Below, piece after piece: positions 42,701 to 51,026 of a DNA stretch of 64,000 nt. A program made the translations under genes and the position numbers. The stretch covers positions 124,001 through 188,000 of the forward strand of contig NZ_JAGSHX010000001.1 in NCBI RefSeq assembly GCF_018138715.1, written 5' to 3'. The DNA is from Streptomyces asiaticus (GTDB lineage Bacteria; Actinomycetota; Actinomycetes; Streptomycetales; Streptomycetaceae). The notes below the pieces were generated by a model, which searched no databases, had not been told where the DNA came from, and saw only the letters and a list, made by a program, of their open reading frames with translations. How positions within the stretch are numbered: position 1 is the first letter of the stretch; every line of letters starts with the position of its first letter.

Positions 42701-44470
42701 GAGGCCCTTGTTCTTCTCCTTCTCGGCGGCGATCTCGTCGTCGACGGACTTGAGGGCGTCGGTGTACTTGGTGGCCAGCGTGTCGACGAGCTGGGTGCCC
42801 TTGTCGTCCACGGACTGGGCGAGTTCGTCGAACTTGTCGGTGAACTCGGCGGCCGCCTGCTGTCCGATGGACCGAAGATCGGCCGGAAGCTTGCGCACCG
42901 CGTCCCGCATCTCGGTCCGGCCCTGGGCGATACGGCGCTTGGCCCGGTTCAGCTCCGTGCCGATGGTGTCGGCGACGTCCGAGATCACCTGCCGCATCCG
43001 GCGGACGTAGTTGTCGCGGGCCTCCTCGAAGATCTTGTCGGCTTCGGCGGGCAGCCCGGCGAACAGGTCCCGGACCCAGCGCGCCTTGCCTGTCCAGCCC
43101 GAGTACCGCCGGTCCTTGTACTCCTCCATCTTCCGCTTGTGCTCGGCGGTGAAGGCGTCCCGGGCCGCCTTCTCCTCTCTGCCGAACTGTTCGTCGACGA
43201 GTTTGTCGAGGCCGTCGAGGATCGCCTCGACTTCCTTCTTCATCGTGTCGAAGACGCCTTGGAGGAGCGTCGTGACCTGGGCCCGCTTCTCCTCGTCCCG
43301 CCCCTTGGCGCCGGACTTGCCCGTCCCGACCTGCTGGCCGGTGCGCACCCGCTGGGCACCCATCGCGCCCATGGCGGCGGCGCCGAGCCGCCTCGCCTGA
43401 GCGGTGGCCGCGTGTAGCTCCTTCTTCTCATGCCCCCGCATCCGGCCGGGAGCCGCCTCGGAGTGCCGTTCGGCGGCCTTCTTCTCGCCCAGGGCGTTCT
43501 CGAACGTCGGCTCGTTGGACTTCTTCAACTGCGCCTCGGTGACCTGCGCGTCCGCCATCTGCCGGTCGACCTGTGCGGGGCCGGCGGAAAGGTCTGTGGC
43601 CGACGGCGGCAGCTTGTCCGGTACGGCGTTCGCCGGGTTGGGTGTGCCCGGGGTCCCGGGGGGCCGGTCCGGCGTCAGGGGTACGACCTTCTTGGGCACG
43701 GCCGCCGAGGTGTCCGGCGGGGCCGCGGTCGTCGTGGCGATCTGCTCGGCCGAGTCCGCCTTGCCCTCGCCGACCTTGCCCCGCACCTCCTGCCGCACCT
43801 CATCGGCCTTGCCGGAGTCGGCGAACTTGTCCGCCTCGTCGAGATTCTTCGGCGCCTTCTCGGCGATCGCCTTCTCGACCGCCCTGATGAACGCGTCCTT
43901 GTCGAAGTCCTTCGGCTTGGCCTCGTTCATCTTCTCGGCGTTGGCGGTCTTGCCCTGGGCCTCTTCGTCGTCCTTGGGCGGCCGGGCGGCGTCCTGCGCG
44001 GCGCCGGCCTCCGCCTTCGGAGGCGGGTGCGAGGCCGCCACCGAGCGCTTCTTGTGCCGTACGTCCTTCTTGAGCGTCGCGAACTTCGGGTCCGCTCCCG
44101 GGCCCGGACGGGCCCTGACCTCGGGGGCGGCGGCGGGCGCTGCCTCCGCCGTGTCCGCCCGCGCCGTTTCGGCCGTGGGCGGCTGCTGCCGAGAGGCGGT
44201 TTCGGTGCGGCGGGCCGCCGCGACCGCGCCATTGCCGACCGTGTCCTGTCCGGCGGGCCGCACTCCGGTGGAGGAAGGCGGCGGCGCCGCGGGTCCGCGT
44301 CCGCCGGACAAGGCCGCGGTCACCGCCGCGTTGGACAGGGGCACCTGGGGATGACCGAAGTCGTGTGCCCGGGAGCGACCGGGGGCGCGTACCTCTGGCC
44401 GGTCATGTGTGGGGGCCGATACCGTCTTCGACGCCCTGGGCCGCGGGGCGAGAGCCTTCGGCGGTGGCAT
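39770..44470 (-). CDS. Large putative CIS cargo/effector (1,566 aa)
   Basis: This cytosolic giant protein is encoded facing the CIS operon. The ATG at 44470 is chosen for GGGAGGGG about 7 nt upstream. It reads: a disordered Pro/Ala N-terminus with LSNAAVTAAL (45-54) and AGQDTVGNGAVAAA (73-86); charged coiled-coil stretches to about 690; and hydrophobic helices NPASAFVRAVKLIIDIVRFIVTQARQIIEFVNAVLDAVIAIA and EKKK region near 780-880 (shown in part: NPASAFVRAVKLIIDIV). A 60-residue Arg/Lys/Pro tract (about 890-955) and a long C-terminal region with RIRVTINPSED, VSQDADTSVST and IGGYTFENFDW follow. The helical core and the 'iNP' segment resemble those of DUF4157-type eCIS effectors, but no HExxH is present. 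The C-terminal activity is unknown; the D-A-D-T segment could be a DxD-like site (weak). Confidence 0.75.
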   Translation of the reverse strand: MPPPKALAPRPRASKTVSAPTHDRPEVRAPGRSRAHDFGHPQVPLSNAAVTAALSGGRGPAAPPPSSTGVRPAGQDTVGNGAVAAARRTETASRQQPPTAETARADTAEAAPAAAPEVRARPGPGADPKFATLKKDVRHKKRSVAASHPPPKAEAGAAQDAARPPKDDEEAQGKTANAEKMNEAKPKDFDKDAFIRAVEKAIAEKAPKNLDEADKFADSGKADEVRQEVRGKVGEGKADSAEQIATTTAAPPDTSAAVPKKVVPLTPDRPPGTPGTPNPANAVPDKLPPSATDLSAGPAQVDRQMADAQVTEAQLKKSNEPTFENALGEKKAAERHSEAAPGRMRGHEKKELHAATAQARRLGAAAMGAMGAQRVRTGQQVGTGKSGAKGRDEEKRAQVTTLLQGVFDTMKKEVEAILDGLDKLVDEQFGREEKAARDAFTAEHKRKMEEYKDRRYSGWTGKARWVRDLFAGLPAEADKIFEEARDNYVRRMRQVISDVADTIGTELNRAKRRIAQGRTEMRDAVRKLPADLRSIGQQAAAEFTDKFDELAQSVDDKGTQLVDTLATKYTDALKSVDDEIAAEKEKNKGLVAKAVDTVKSVINTILELKRLLLSVLAKAASAVMLILKDPIGFLRNLVSAVGAGLRQFLANIGRHLQQGIMSWLLGKTAEAGIELPSKFDAQGVLKMLASLLGLTWQNIRSRIVRKVPRMEPAVAAAETAVPLVAEVRKRGVAGMWNDLKTRVGDLKKDLLDKVIAYVTPTIVVAGIMWVISLLNPASAFVRAVKLIIDIVRFIVTQARQIIEFVNAVLDAVIAIARGGSGGVPGLIESALARSIPVLLGVLAAILGVGGIAAKVKQIVQALSKPVNRAVDWVIDKIVGLVKKLWSKIKLKFEKKKPKPKRRPDRKRPGRPRRRKRPDQRRRPDRRRPKRRRDPKKKRPDKRPDKRTEADKKRALDAAVRDATHLLNEEAATVKTVRRGLGPIKRRHGLTRIQLKKIAEGKYRIRVTINPSEDTPVETLSEDEFPYKIARAQGRMEVNRYGPTVAQLHEVRPAGQSDDPFIGFVVNMAAIPSEIEANPSVASRYLSTAWDVPGGGSEDMAVARTAVVIGVNAFEGLKPEKNKSELSAAIGMVNPPSKLVAAVFGFVWTPRWVRVQGGKEQGNAPLAEVRAKYRGLETDGKRKLAEENESGLRDKKALPYGVFRQQVLGSSYTKKAVDILSKANKQVHIVSQDADTSVSTTKGMGVLAAYTKVLGEMREHPLLTIGGYTFENFDWKKDADPRTVQLTTLSNQVDRAIREAIDKRHTQMLYPTEPNMLIKAWDKEGSPGIFQDPRTQGLLGAQGELYPIGGAEGRKLKIKLMELFGEGFSIVYAPLASTTTSPAPGDDKRGLSVTPSKVVGAERGEGLDPRLGAEEIARRSHRAYALVLQSQSTASATRLAQEFILSTPKPQGMSKKAWARLQAQLQDVVFVHVEEVVKLMADDPRRTVHSVVIRNRAKKLRADAKRLAQSLEEAGTPQAGQVVEQARKVTRRIITALTADALKNVWGELAPLLRSIMEAERTGEGPE

Positions 44471-44616
44471 CGGACGGAACCCCTCCCACGCGTGTCGGTG
44501 CCGACAGGAATGTGGCGTCCCGCTGACACTCCCCGACGAGGGTGGCAGCACGGGCGTGACGAGGCCGTCACTCCCGTGTTCTCCCGGCGTCTCCACGAGC
44601 GTGGGAAAGCCTCCCT

Positions 44617-44664
44617 GGGGAATTACGTGACCGTCGACACCTGTCGGCGGTCACGTAATTCCCC
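44617..44664. repeat. 17-bp perfect inverted repeat at transposon remnant end
   Basis: GGGGAATTACGTGACCG (44617-44633) is repeated inverted as CGGTCACGTAATTCCCC (44648-44664) around a 14-bp loop. GGGG is the usual outermost sequence of Tn3-family terminal repeats, and the right arm overlaps the last codons of the transposase remnant. It may be two transposon ends joined head to head by a deletion. It also lies 147 bp upstream of the cargo start codon and could shield that gene from read-through transcription. Confidence 0.8.
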
Positions 44665-46589
44665 GACGCCGTGCGGGTACGGATCGCGGTCGCATACTTG
44701 ATCATCTGGTCGTACTGCTGGGCGATGAGTCCCGATCTCCGACTGGCCGTGCGAGTCGGTGTAGTTGGCCTCGACGTCCATGGTGGTGCCGTGCCGCATC
44801 GCGCCCTCGACCATCGCGGCGACCTCGGAGGCGGTGCAGTTGATCAGCTGGGAGCGGATGGCCGGCGACTTCTTCTCCACGTGCCAGTAGATGAGCACCC
44901 CGCGACCACCGTAGCGCGAGTGCCACTCGGTGAAGAGGTTCTGGTCGTAGGCACGCACATGGGTGGAGTCGGAGGCGACCGCGGTCGAGCCCCGGCCCCA
45001 CAACTCGGCGCTGCGAGCGGCGAAAGTGGCGTTCGCTATGTTCACGGCGATGGCGCGGGCGGACTCCGCCGAGAGATAGCGGCGCCGGACATGGCGCAGC
45101 TCGTCCTCGGTATGGCCGTGGCCGCCGGAGGCGACCGCCGTGATCCCGGTGTTCGTGCCGTAGGCGTAGATCACCAGGAGCAGGCGCTCGGCCAGGACCT
45201 CCGCCGAGAGGCTGCCGCCGCCGGAGACCGAGGTGACCGCGTCCAGACCCCCGGTACGCAGCACGGCCTCTTTCAGCATGTCGACGAGCGGCACAATGCC
45301 CCGCCGCCGCTGTACTTCGCCCTTGACCCGGCGCAGGTTCTTCGGCTCGGGCTGGGCCTCGGCCGGGGTGAGCCGGATCGCCCCGGACTTCCGCTCGGCG
45401 GTGTCCAGCCACGACAGCTTCGGCATCCCGTCGTTCAGCAGCGTCAGCTCGGTGGTCATCTGCTCGCGCAGCTCGTCGACGAACACCGCGGCATCCAGGG
45501 GCTTGCGCAGCTCGCGGTAGTTCTCCTCGCGCCGCTCGGCGAAGTCCTGCGGCGGATCCTCATCCGGATTGCGCCACTTGTCGGCGCCGACAACCCAGAT
45601 CTCCTTGCACTTGAGCTGGTCGCGCAGGGCCTGGAAGGCGACAACCTCGTAGACCATCCGCACCACCCGGCGCCGGCCCCGCTTGTCGGCACGGTGCACG
45701 ACCTCCGCCCAGTCCCCGCCCATCGCCTTGTGCACCGGCACCATCTCACCCAACGGGTAGTACGTGGTGTTGCCCACCGCCGCGTACCGGGCCACCAACG
45801 CCAGGGCCTCGATCACCGGCCGGTGAGCGTGGTTGGACGAACGGAAGTCCAGCACGTCCAGCAACCTGATCAGCCCGCGCCGGTAGTGGTTGGTGTACGA
45901 CGCCTTCAACGTCGTCTGCACCGTGCGCCGGTACGCCGGGGGCCACGAGTCTTGAACTCGTGCACCAGCTCCCGCAGCGTCTGCTCACCGCCGGACACCG
46001 CCGGGTAAACGACCTCCCGGACCGTGCCCTCCGGCTCGCCGATCGACGCCTCGGCGAGCTTGAATCTCTCCACCGTGAGCCGCGCCGAGATCCGCGCCGT
46101 CAGCGTCTCCTCGGCGACCCGCAGCGCCGCCCCCACGATCCGGCCACACCGCCCCGCCGTTGGCGGCTCGATGCACTCCGTACGACAACGGGCCAACAGC
46201 TCCACCCGCACCTGCTCCGGCCGCCGCTCCTTGCAGGCGACATGCTCGGCGAGCCAGGCGGACAGCTTGTCCGCGTCCGCGACACTGCACTCACGAAAGC
46301 CCAGGTGCCCGCGGATCTGCGCACGGTGGTACTCGACCGTCCGGCCGCTCCACTCATACGCGTCCAGCTCGGAAGCAGGCACCTGTACCTGCCGGGCGAC
46401 GAACTCCACCGCCTCGCCCGGCAGCTCGAACCGGCCCCGGGGAAACCGGCCGTACTGCGTGGAGAATTTCAGCAACACCGCGAAGCCCAGTCGCGTCGCA
46501 CCGCGCTTGCCGGACACGAGTCCCTGCTCGTTCTTCAACAGCGTCCAGTGCTCGACCAAGTCGTCCAGGTCCAAAGGGGTACGGGCCAC
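44623..46589 (-). pseudogene. tnpA: Tn3-family transposase, frameshifted and deleted
   Basis: The N-terminal part (46589 to about 45942) encodes the DUF4158-type DNA-binding region (LDDLVEHWTLLKNEQGLVSG). The frame breaks at the G5 run at 45938-45942. The continuation (QTTLKASYTNHYRRGLIRLLD) lies in another frame and runs through the catalytic part (STHVRAYDQNLFTEWHSRYGG and MDVEANYTDSHGQSEIG). Right after SEIG, near 44730, the normal ~30-60-residue segment is missing and the sequence jumps, out of frame, to LIAQQYDQMIKYATAIRTRTA. It then ends with the C-terminal third absent, including the catalytic Glu region. The gene is therefore dead. No resolvase or opposite terminal repeat was seen. 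Confidence 0.88.
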
Positions 46590-46815
46590 GGTCGCCGATC
46601 ATCCTCTCGGGGCATCACCCCGCGCAGCTGTACGGCCCTCGACTCACCCACACGGGTGACGTTCCCACAAGATCACCGCCGTTTGCGGCTGGTGACAGTG
46701 TTCTTACCGGCACCCCGACCATCGCTTCGTCTTCAGTCCACACACCTGACGATGATCAGCGGCGGCCGCACCTGTCTCCCCACCGGCTCCCACCAGCAAG
46801 ATCACATCTCCGGTT

Positions 46816-48228
46816 CTAGCCGGCCGCGGCAAAGGTCAGCGGAAATGCCTGGCCGGAATCCGCGTAACGGTGGAACCGCCCGACCCAGGACGGCTCCTTG
46901 AGGGCCCGGACGTGGGTGCGGGGCAGCGCGATGTGCACATCGCGGCCGCCGTTCTGGTCGGCCGCGGTCGGCGCGATATGCACGGTCCACGGAATGGGGG
47001 TGGGGGAGAAGTCGTACCAGAAGGGGGCGCCCTGCCCGAAGTCGATGCGATAGAAGGGCAGCTTCGACCAGTTGTTGATCGCGATGGTGGTGTCGAACGA
47101 GTCCAGCGCCATGGTGGTCATGACGCGCTTGAGGCGCCCCGCGTCGCGTTCGGCGCACAGGAACGCCACTTCCTCGCGGATTCGCTCCTCCGTGTTCTCG
47201 GCGTAGCCCGCGCGGATCGCCGCGGCGACCTCGCCGAGCGGGCGGGAGCGCAGTGCGGCGGCGGTCATTCCGGGCCGGGTGTTGGTGACGGCGTTGCCCC
47301 AGTAGTCATCCGGAACGGCCGCGCCGACGAACGAACGGAAGTCGGCGATGAGGCCGAGCCGTTCCTCGCTCGTGTCGGGGCGGTCCCGCAATGCGCCGAG
47401 CACTTTCCACAGATGGGCGGTGAGCGCGTCATTGGTCGACACCCACCGATCCGTGCCCGCGAGGTCGGCCATCGCGGCGTCCTTCATGGCGGTCAGCTCG
47501 GCGGCGGTGAAACGGGTGGTCACAGTCGTCACACCGCCGAAGCTGCCCTTCAGGGCGCGGCCCACGAAGGCGGTTTTCTGGCCGCGCCCGGTGACCGTGA
47601 AATGGGCGCCGCCGGTGAGGCCGCCTGTGTGGGCGTCATCGGAGGCCGGGGCGCCGAGCGCGTCGATGACCCCGCGGTCATGGCTGGGCTTGGCGTAGCC
47701 GAGGCCCCGGTGCTCGTGCGACCAGGCCTCCAGGAAGCTCATATAGCTGGACCCGTCGCCCACCGCGTGGTTCATCGTGAGCCCCAGGATGGAGCCGCCG
47801 CCCTTCATATGGGTGAGCTTCACTGTGAAGAGCGGCGTGTCGCGGTCGACCACCCAGAACGGCATGGCGTGACTGAGATAGCGATCCAGTCCCTTTTTCG
47901 CCGTGTGGCGGGGCCCGTAGTCCGGCATGGGCACGGATGCCTGAGCCTCGACGAAGCGCACCCCGGAGTCGTCGCAGAGCACGCTGAGACCGCCGTCGGG
48001 ATCCTTCTTCATACGGCCCGAAAGGACGGGGAAGTTACGCAGCGTCCGGACGAGGGAGGCGCGGAGCGCCTCGCCGTCGAGCGTCTCCCGGTAGAAAAAG
48101 GCGCGGGTCGTGTAGACCGTGCTGAAGAGCATGTCGTAGACGCTCAGCCGTACGCGGTCACCGGTCGCCTCTCCGGCACATACGGTGAACGATCGCTTGG
48201 CGCCGCTCTCGGTGGCGGAAGCCGTCAT
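46816..48228 (-). CDS. BAHD-type acyltransferase (HxxxD/DFGxG)
   Basis: This 471-aa acyl-CoA-dependent acyltransferase resembles the plant BAHD/PF02458 transferase family. The catalytic H-x-x-x-D is HAVGD near residue 153 (LTMNHAVGDGSSYMSFLEAW), and the structural DFGWG motif appears as DFGQG near 396 (FYRIDFGQGAPFWYDF). The N-terminal half has LVRTLRNFPVLSGRMKKDPDGGL and WVVDRDTPLFTVKLTHM, as in the family, and the two-domain length fits. ATG 48228 is chosen (MTASATESG); an upstream ATG at 48267 is possible. The gene lies among transposon scars 1.3 kb before the P450 gene and points away from the PKS genes. It may O- or N-acylate the polyketide or another alcohol or amine (inference). Confidence 0.85.
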   Translation of the reverse strand: MTASATESGAKRSFTVCAGEATGDRVRLSVYDMLFSTVYTTRAFFYRETLDGEALRASLVRTLRNFPVLSGRMKKDPDGGLSVLCDDSGVRFVEAQASVPMPDYGPRHTAKKGLDRYLSHAMPFWVVDRDTPLFTVKLTHMKGGGSILGLTMNHAVGDGSSYMSFLEAWSHEHRGLGYAKPSHDRGVIDALGAPASDDAHTGGLTGGAHFTVTGRGQKTAFVGRALKGSFGGVTTVTTRFTAAELTAMKDAAMADLAGTDRWVSTNDALTAHLWKVLGALRDRPDTSEERLGLIADFRSFVGAAVPDDYWGNAVTNTRPGMTAAALRSRPLGEVAAAIRAGYAENTEERIREEVAFLCAERDAGRLKRVMTTMALDSFDTTIAINNWSKLPFYRIDFGQGAPFWYDFSPTPIPWTVHIAPTAADQNGGRDVHIALPRTHVRALKEPSWVGRFHRYADSGQAFPLTFAAAG

Positions 48229-48328
48229 ACTCACACGCTCTTTCGTCGGGCCCAAACGCGCTGTCATCTCGACGAGTTGACCCTAACCCCACGGGCGCGA
48301 GCGGCCTCCTGAAGGGGAACCGGGTTTA

Positions 48329-48340
48329 GGGAAATTCCCC
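48329..48340. promoter_or_regulatory. GGGAAATTCCCC palindrome upstream of acyltransferase
   Basis: The context TTAGGGAAATTCCCCAA is close to the PAS-LuxR box CTVGGGAWWTCCCBAG known from Streptomyces macrolide clusters, but it has one extra base in the centre and altered ends. It lies about 100 bp upstream of the acyltransferase start, a suitable place for an activator or repressor. No LuxR-type regulator is in the window. Confidence 0.35.
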
Positions 48341-48489
48341 AACTTCCGTCCGGCCTCGATCTTTCTCGGCGGCCGTGAGCGTGTTACGGCGCGTCCGGAT
48401 CTTTCCCCTGCACGCCCCCGCACGCCCCTTCCCGGGGCCAGGGCAGGGGTGGGAAGGGGAGCGGCCCGCCGCAGGCGTCACGGTCCGTC

Positions 48490-48595
48490 GCCCCGCGCCC
48501 AGCGCGGCCCCGAACGCGCCACCCGCCGCGCGATCAATGCGCTGAACCAGCTCGGCTACACCGTCACCCTCAACCCGGTCGAGGGCGCGGCCTGA
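48490..48595 (+). pseudogene. C-terminal fragment of a transposase
   Basis: The frame ending TGA at 48593-48595 reads RRAINALNQLGYTVTLNPVEGAA, a pattern I associate with transposase C-termini in Streptomyces. No matching upstream coding sequence is present. It is too short to assign a family with confidence and is kept as a probable insertion-element remnant. Confidence 0.35.
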
Positions 48596-48680
48596 CCACC
48601 GCACGGCCCGGACACCTGGCGGCCCTCTGAAGCCACCGGGCGCCCAGCCCTGCGCAACACCGCCCTGACCTGCGGTTTAT

Positions 48681-49222
48681 TTACGCGTCAGAGGCTGGTT
48701 TCTGAGCATACTCAGCTAACGTCTCGTCATGTGGCGGAAGTTCGTGACCGGTGGTGCGGCGTTTGTAGTGGCAGCGCATGGCGGTGGCCTGGTGTTGGCG
48801 TCGGAAGCAGGACCACCTCAGGGCATGGCGGGTGTCTTGGCCGTAGTGGCTTGTTCTGGGGCGGCAAGTCGCCAGGAGCCTGCGGATCTCTGCCAGGCTG
48901 AGCGGGAGGAGGAAAGATCCGTTTCTGTGGCCCCCTCTGCGTCTTGGGCCTGGGCTTGCACGGCGGCGAGGAAGGCGTGGGCGAGCATCGCGAGAGTGAT
49001 GTGTGCCCAGTCGTGGATGCGCGGGCCCTTGGCTCCGTCGCCGCAGGAGAGCCGCTCCCAGGCATCGTCGGGGGCGTCACGGATGAGCTGGTCGATGCGC
49101 CAGCAGCCGGCCGGCGACTTGATCTGCTGTGACTTCGGTACCGCGACGACGTAGCCCAGCCCGGCCTCCTCGAGCATGCGGCGGAAGTGCCGGTCCTGGC
49201 CGTAGAGAGCGTCCGCCGTCAC
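48681..49222 (-). pseudogene. IS701-type transposase remnant
   Basis: The minus strand encodes an internal part, ADALYGQDRHFRRMLEEAG, YVVAVPKSQQIKSP and AWERLSCGDGAKGPRIHDWA, the typical IS701-family 'RLSCGxGAxGPR.yDWA' segment. A deletion then joins it to HITLAMLAHAFLAAVQAQAQDAE. After a frameshift in the run of pyrimidines near 48915 the end continues in another frame as LSLAEIRRLLATCRPRTSHY and runs to a TAA at 48681. The N-terminal half is absent at 49222. The element is inactive and may have marked the boundary of the polyketide cluster. Confidence 0.82.
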
Positions 49223-49509
49223 TCACGCGATGGGCAGGGGTGAGGCAAGGGGTTGGAGAAGCCGAGTCCGGGGAAGGAGGGAGGCGAGCGATGGGGTCGC
49301 GACGCTCGGACGTCGCGGACGGCGCGGTGAGTCCACCCGCGCGCACGGGGTCAACAGCTCCCGCCTTTGTCTAAGGAAATTCGCAGATGTTGTCTGCGGG
49401 GACCTTTGGGTGCGCTTTTGAGCCGACCGCGAAGCTAGCATCGACATCGAGTCAGCCGGTGCAGCCGCCGACGACCTCGATACATGGGTTATAAATCGAT
49501 GGAGGAGTC

Positions 49510-50709
49510 TTGGTCGACGCCCCGCACCCCCCTGTGTCAATGCCTACCGAGCGGAGCCGCCCCTTCAACCCTCCGGATGGCTACACCCCCCTGCGTGAGC
49601 GGGAGCGGATAACGCGCATGAGTTATCACGGCGGGACGACCGGGTGGCTCATCACGCGCCACGCGGAAGCGAAGGAACTGCTCACCCATAAGAGCTTCAG
49701 CGCGCGCCAGGAGGGGATAATCTCTCCTGTCCCCACGGAGCTGGGGTACGCTGGCCCGGCCGATCCGGGCGCCTTTGCGAAGACGGATGACCCGATCCAC
49801 AGCCGGTATCGCAAGCTGGTCACCGGCTTTTTCACGGTTCGGCGCACGCGTCAGTTCGCCCCCATGATCGAGCGAATCGTACACGAACAACTCGACGACC
49901 TGGAAAAGGCCGGACCGGGCGCCGATCTGGTGGAGGTCTTCACCGAATCCGTTCCCTCCCGGGTGATGTGCGAGATGATCGGCGTCCCCGAATCGGAGCG
50001 GAAGACCCTGCAGCGGCACGTGGAGACGCTCGGACGGCTCTCCTGTACCGTTCCCGAGGCGCTCGCCGCGGTGTCCGGGATGAGTGGATTCCTGTCGCGC
50101 TTCGTCCCCGTCAGGATGGACGACCCCCGAGACGACCTCCTCGGAGATTTGATCCGGGGCGGACAGCTCGATGAGCAAGAACTCATGGGCATGACCGCCA
50201 CGTTGATCACCGGGGCCTTCGACACCACTGGCAACATGCTCGCCATGGGCGTCTTTACCCTGCTCGAGCACCCCGATCAACTCGCCAAGCTCCGCGAGGA
50301 CCCGGAGCTCATGGGGACCGCCGTCGAGGAGCTCCTCCGCTTCCTCACCATCTCCCACCTCGGGGCCAGCCGGTGGGCGCTGGAAGACGTCGAGTTCGCC
50401 GGCCAGAGCATCAAGAAGGGCGAGGTGGTCACCGTCGCCCTCCCCGCCGTCAACCGCGACCCCGAGCGCTACGACAACCCCGATCAGCTGGACATCGGCC
50501 GTACGGACCACGGTCACCTGGCACTCGGCCACGGCGTCCACCAGTGTCTCGGCCAGCACCTCGCCCGCACGATCCTGCGCGTCGGCTATGAGGCCCTGTT
50601 CGACAGGTTCCCCACGCTGCGGCTGGCCGTGCCGGGCGACGAGGTCCCCATGCGCGACGACTTCGTGCACTACGGCCCCAGGTCGCTGCCCGTCACCTGG
50701 GACGACTGA
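49510..50709 (+). CDS. Cytochrome P450 monooxygenase
   Basis: This 399-aa class I bacterial P450 probably hydroxylates or epoxidises the polyketide. Visible features are the C-helix region SRYRKLVTGFFTVRR, the I-helix ATLITGAFDTTGN (acid-alcohol pair D-T, with G-A where A-G is usual), the ExxR motif EELLR, and the heme loop LALGHGVHQCLGQHLAR with the thiolate Cys near residue 345. Pro-rich N-terminus and no membrane anchor: cytosolic. The start is uncertain. TTG at 49510 follows GGAGGAG by 2-4 nt; GTG 49534 and ATG 49540 lack a good ribosome site. The gene is followed after 110 bp by a ferredoxin that should be its electron donor. Confidence 0.94.
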   Translation: MVDAPHPPVSMPTERSRPFNPPDGYTPLRERERITRMSYHGGTTGWLITRHAEAKELLTHKSFSARQEGIISPVPTELGYAGPADPGAFAKTDDPIHSRYRKLVTGFFTVRRTRQFAPMIERIVHEQLDDLEKAGPGADLVEVFTESVPSRVMCEMIGVPESERKTLQRHVETLGRLSCTVPEALAAVSGMSGFLSRFVPVRMDDPRDDLLGDLIRGGQLDEQELMGMTATLITGAFDTTGNMLAMGVFTLLEHPDQLAKLREDPELMGTAVEELLRFLTISHLGASRWALEDVEFAGQSIKKGEVVTVALPAVNRDPERYDNPDQLDIGRTDHGHLALGHGVHQCLGQHLARTILRVGYEALFDRFPTLRLAVPGDEVPMRDDFVHYGPRSLPVTWDD

Positions 50710-50819
50710 TCGAGATACCAAGCGGTGGATGTGACGGACGATGTGGAGTTCTCGCATCGTCCGTCAAGCAAGTTGGCCCACAAGACATGCCACGAACAAC
50801 AAGGTAGGACTGAGACCCG

Positions 50820-51026
50820 ATGAGGATCACCGCCGACCGTGAGGTGTGCTGTTCGGCTGGTCAGTGCGCGCTGATCGCGCCTGACCTGTTCGACCAGAGC
50901 GACGAGGACGGCTCCGTCGTTCTGCTCGACGCACAGCCCGACACCGGACGGCTGGACGTTCTGCGAGAGGTCGTATCCCGCTGCCCGACCGGTGCGATCC
51001 GTGTGGAAGAAGACCCTGGCGTGTGA
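50820..51026 (+). CDS. 3Fe-4S-type ferredoxin
   Basis: This is a 68-aa ferredoxin of the kind paired with Streptomyces P450s. The N-terminal cluster ligands lie in VCCSAGQCALIAPDLFDQ and the distal ligand in RCPTGAI. There are only three ligand positions plus one extra Cys next to the first, consistent with a [3Fe-4S] cluster. The acidic DQSDEDGSVVLLD segment is typical. It follows the P450 gene in the same direction and presumably passes electrons to it from a ferredoxin reductase encoded elsewhere. The Shine-Dalgarno sequence is weak (GGACTGAG). Confidence 0.93.
   Translation: MRITADREVCCSAGQCALIAPDLFDQSDEDGSVVLLDAQPDTGRLDVLREVVSRCPTGAIRVEEDPGV

Larger units (their letters stand above)
48268..48680. 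other. Non-coding gap with palindrome and transposase scrap
   Basis: This 413-bp stretch upstream of the acyltransferase has no intact gene. It contains the palindrome at 48329-48340 and a 3'-terminal transposase fragment ending at 48595. The remainder shows no clear promoter, RNA gene or repeat to my reading. Confidence 0.6.

Noticed and set aside
39731..43417. Plus-strand open frame opposite the giant cargo gene
   Set aside because: It mirrors the cargo coding sequence; codon bias and the coupled downstream gene support the minus strand.
39770..44470. DUF4157 (HExxH) domain in the cargo protein
   Set aside because: I looked for HExxH in the N-terminal half and found none; only the helical core and the later segment resemble DUF4157-type effectors.
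45938..45942. Programmed ribosomal frameshift in the transposase
   Set aside because: Tn3-family transposases are single-frame, and the additional internal deletion and missing C-terminus show decay.
48326..48604. Minus-strand small open frame upstream of the acyltransferase
   Set aside because: It has no ribosome site, has biased composition and crosses the palindrome and the transposase fragment on the other strand.
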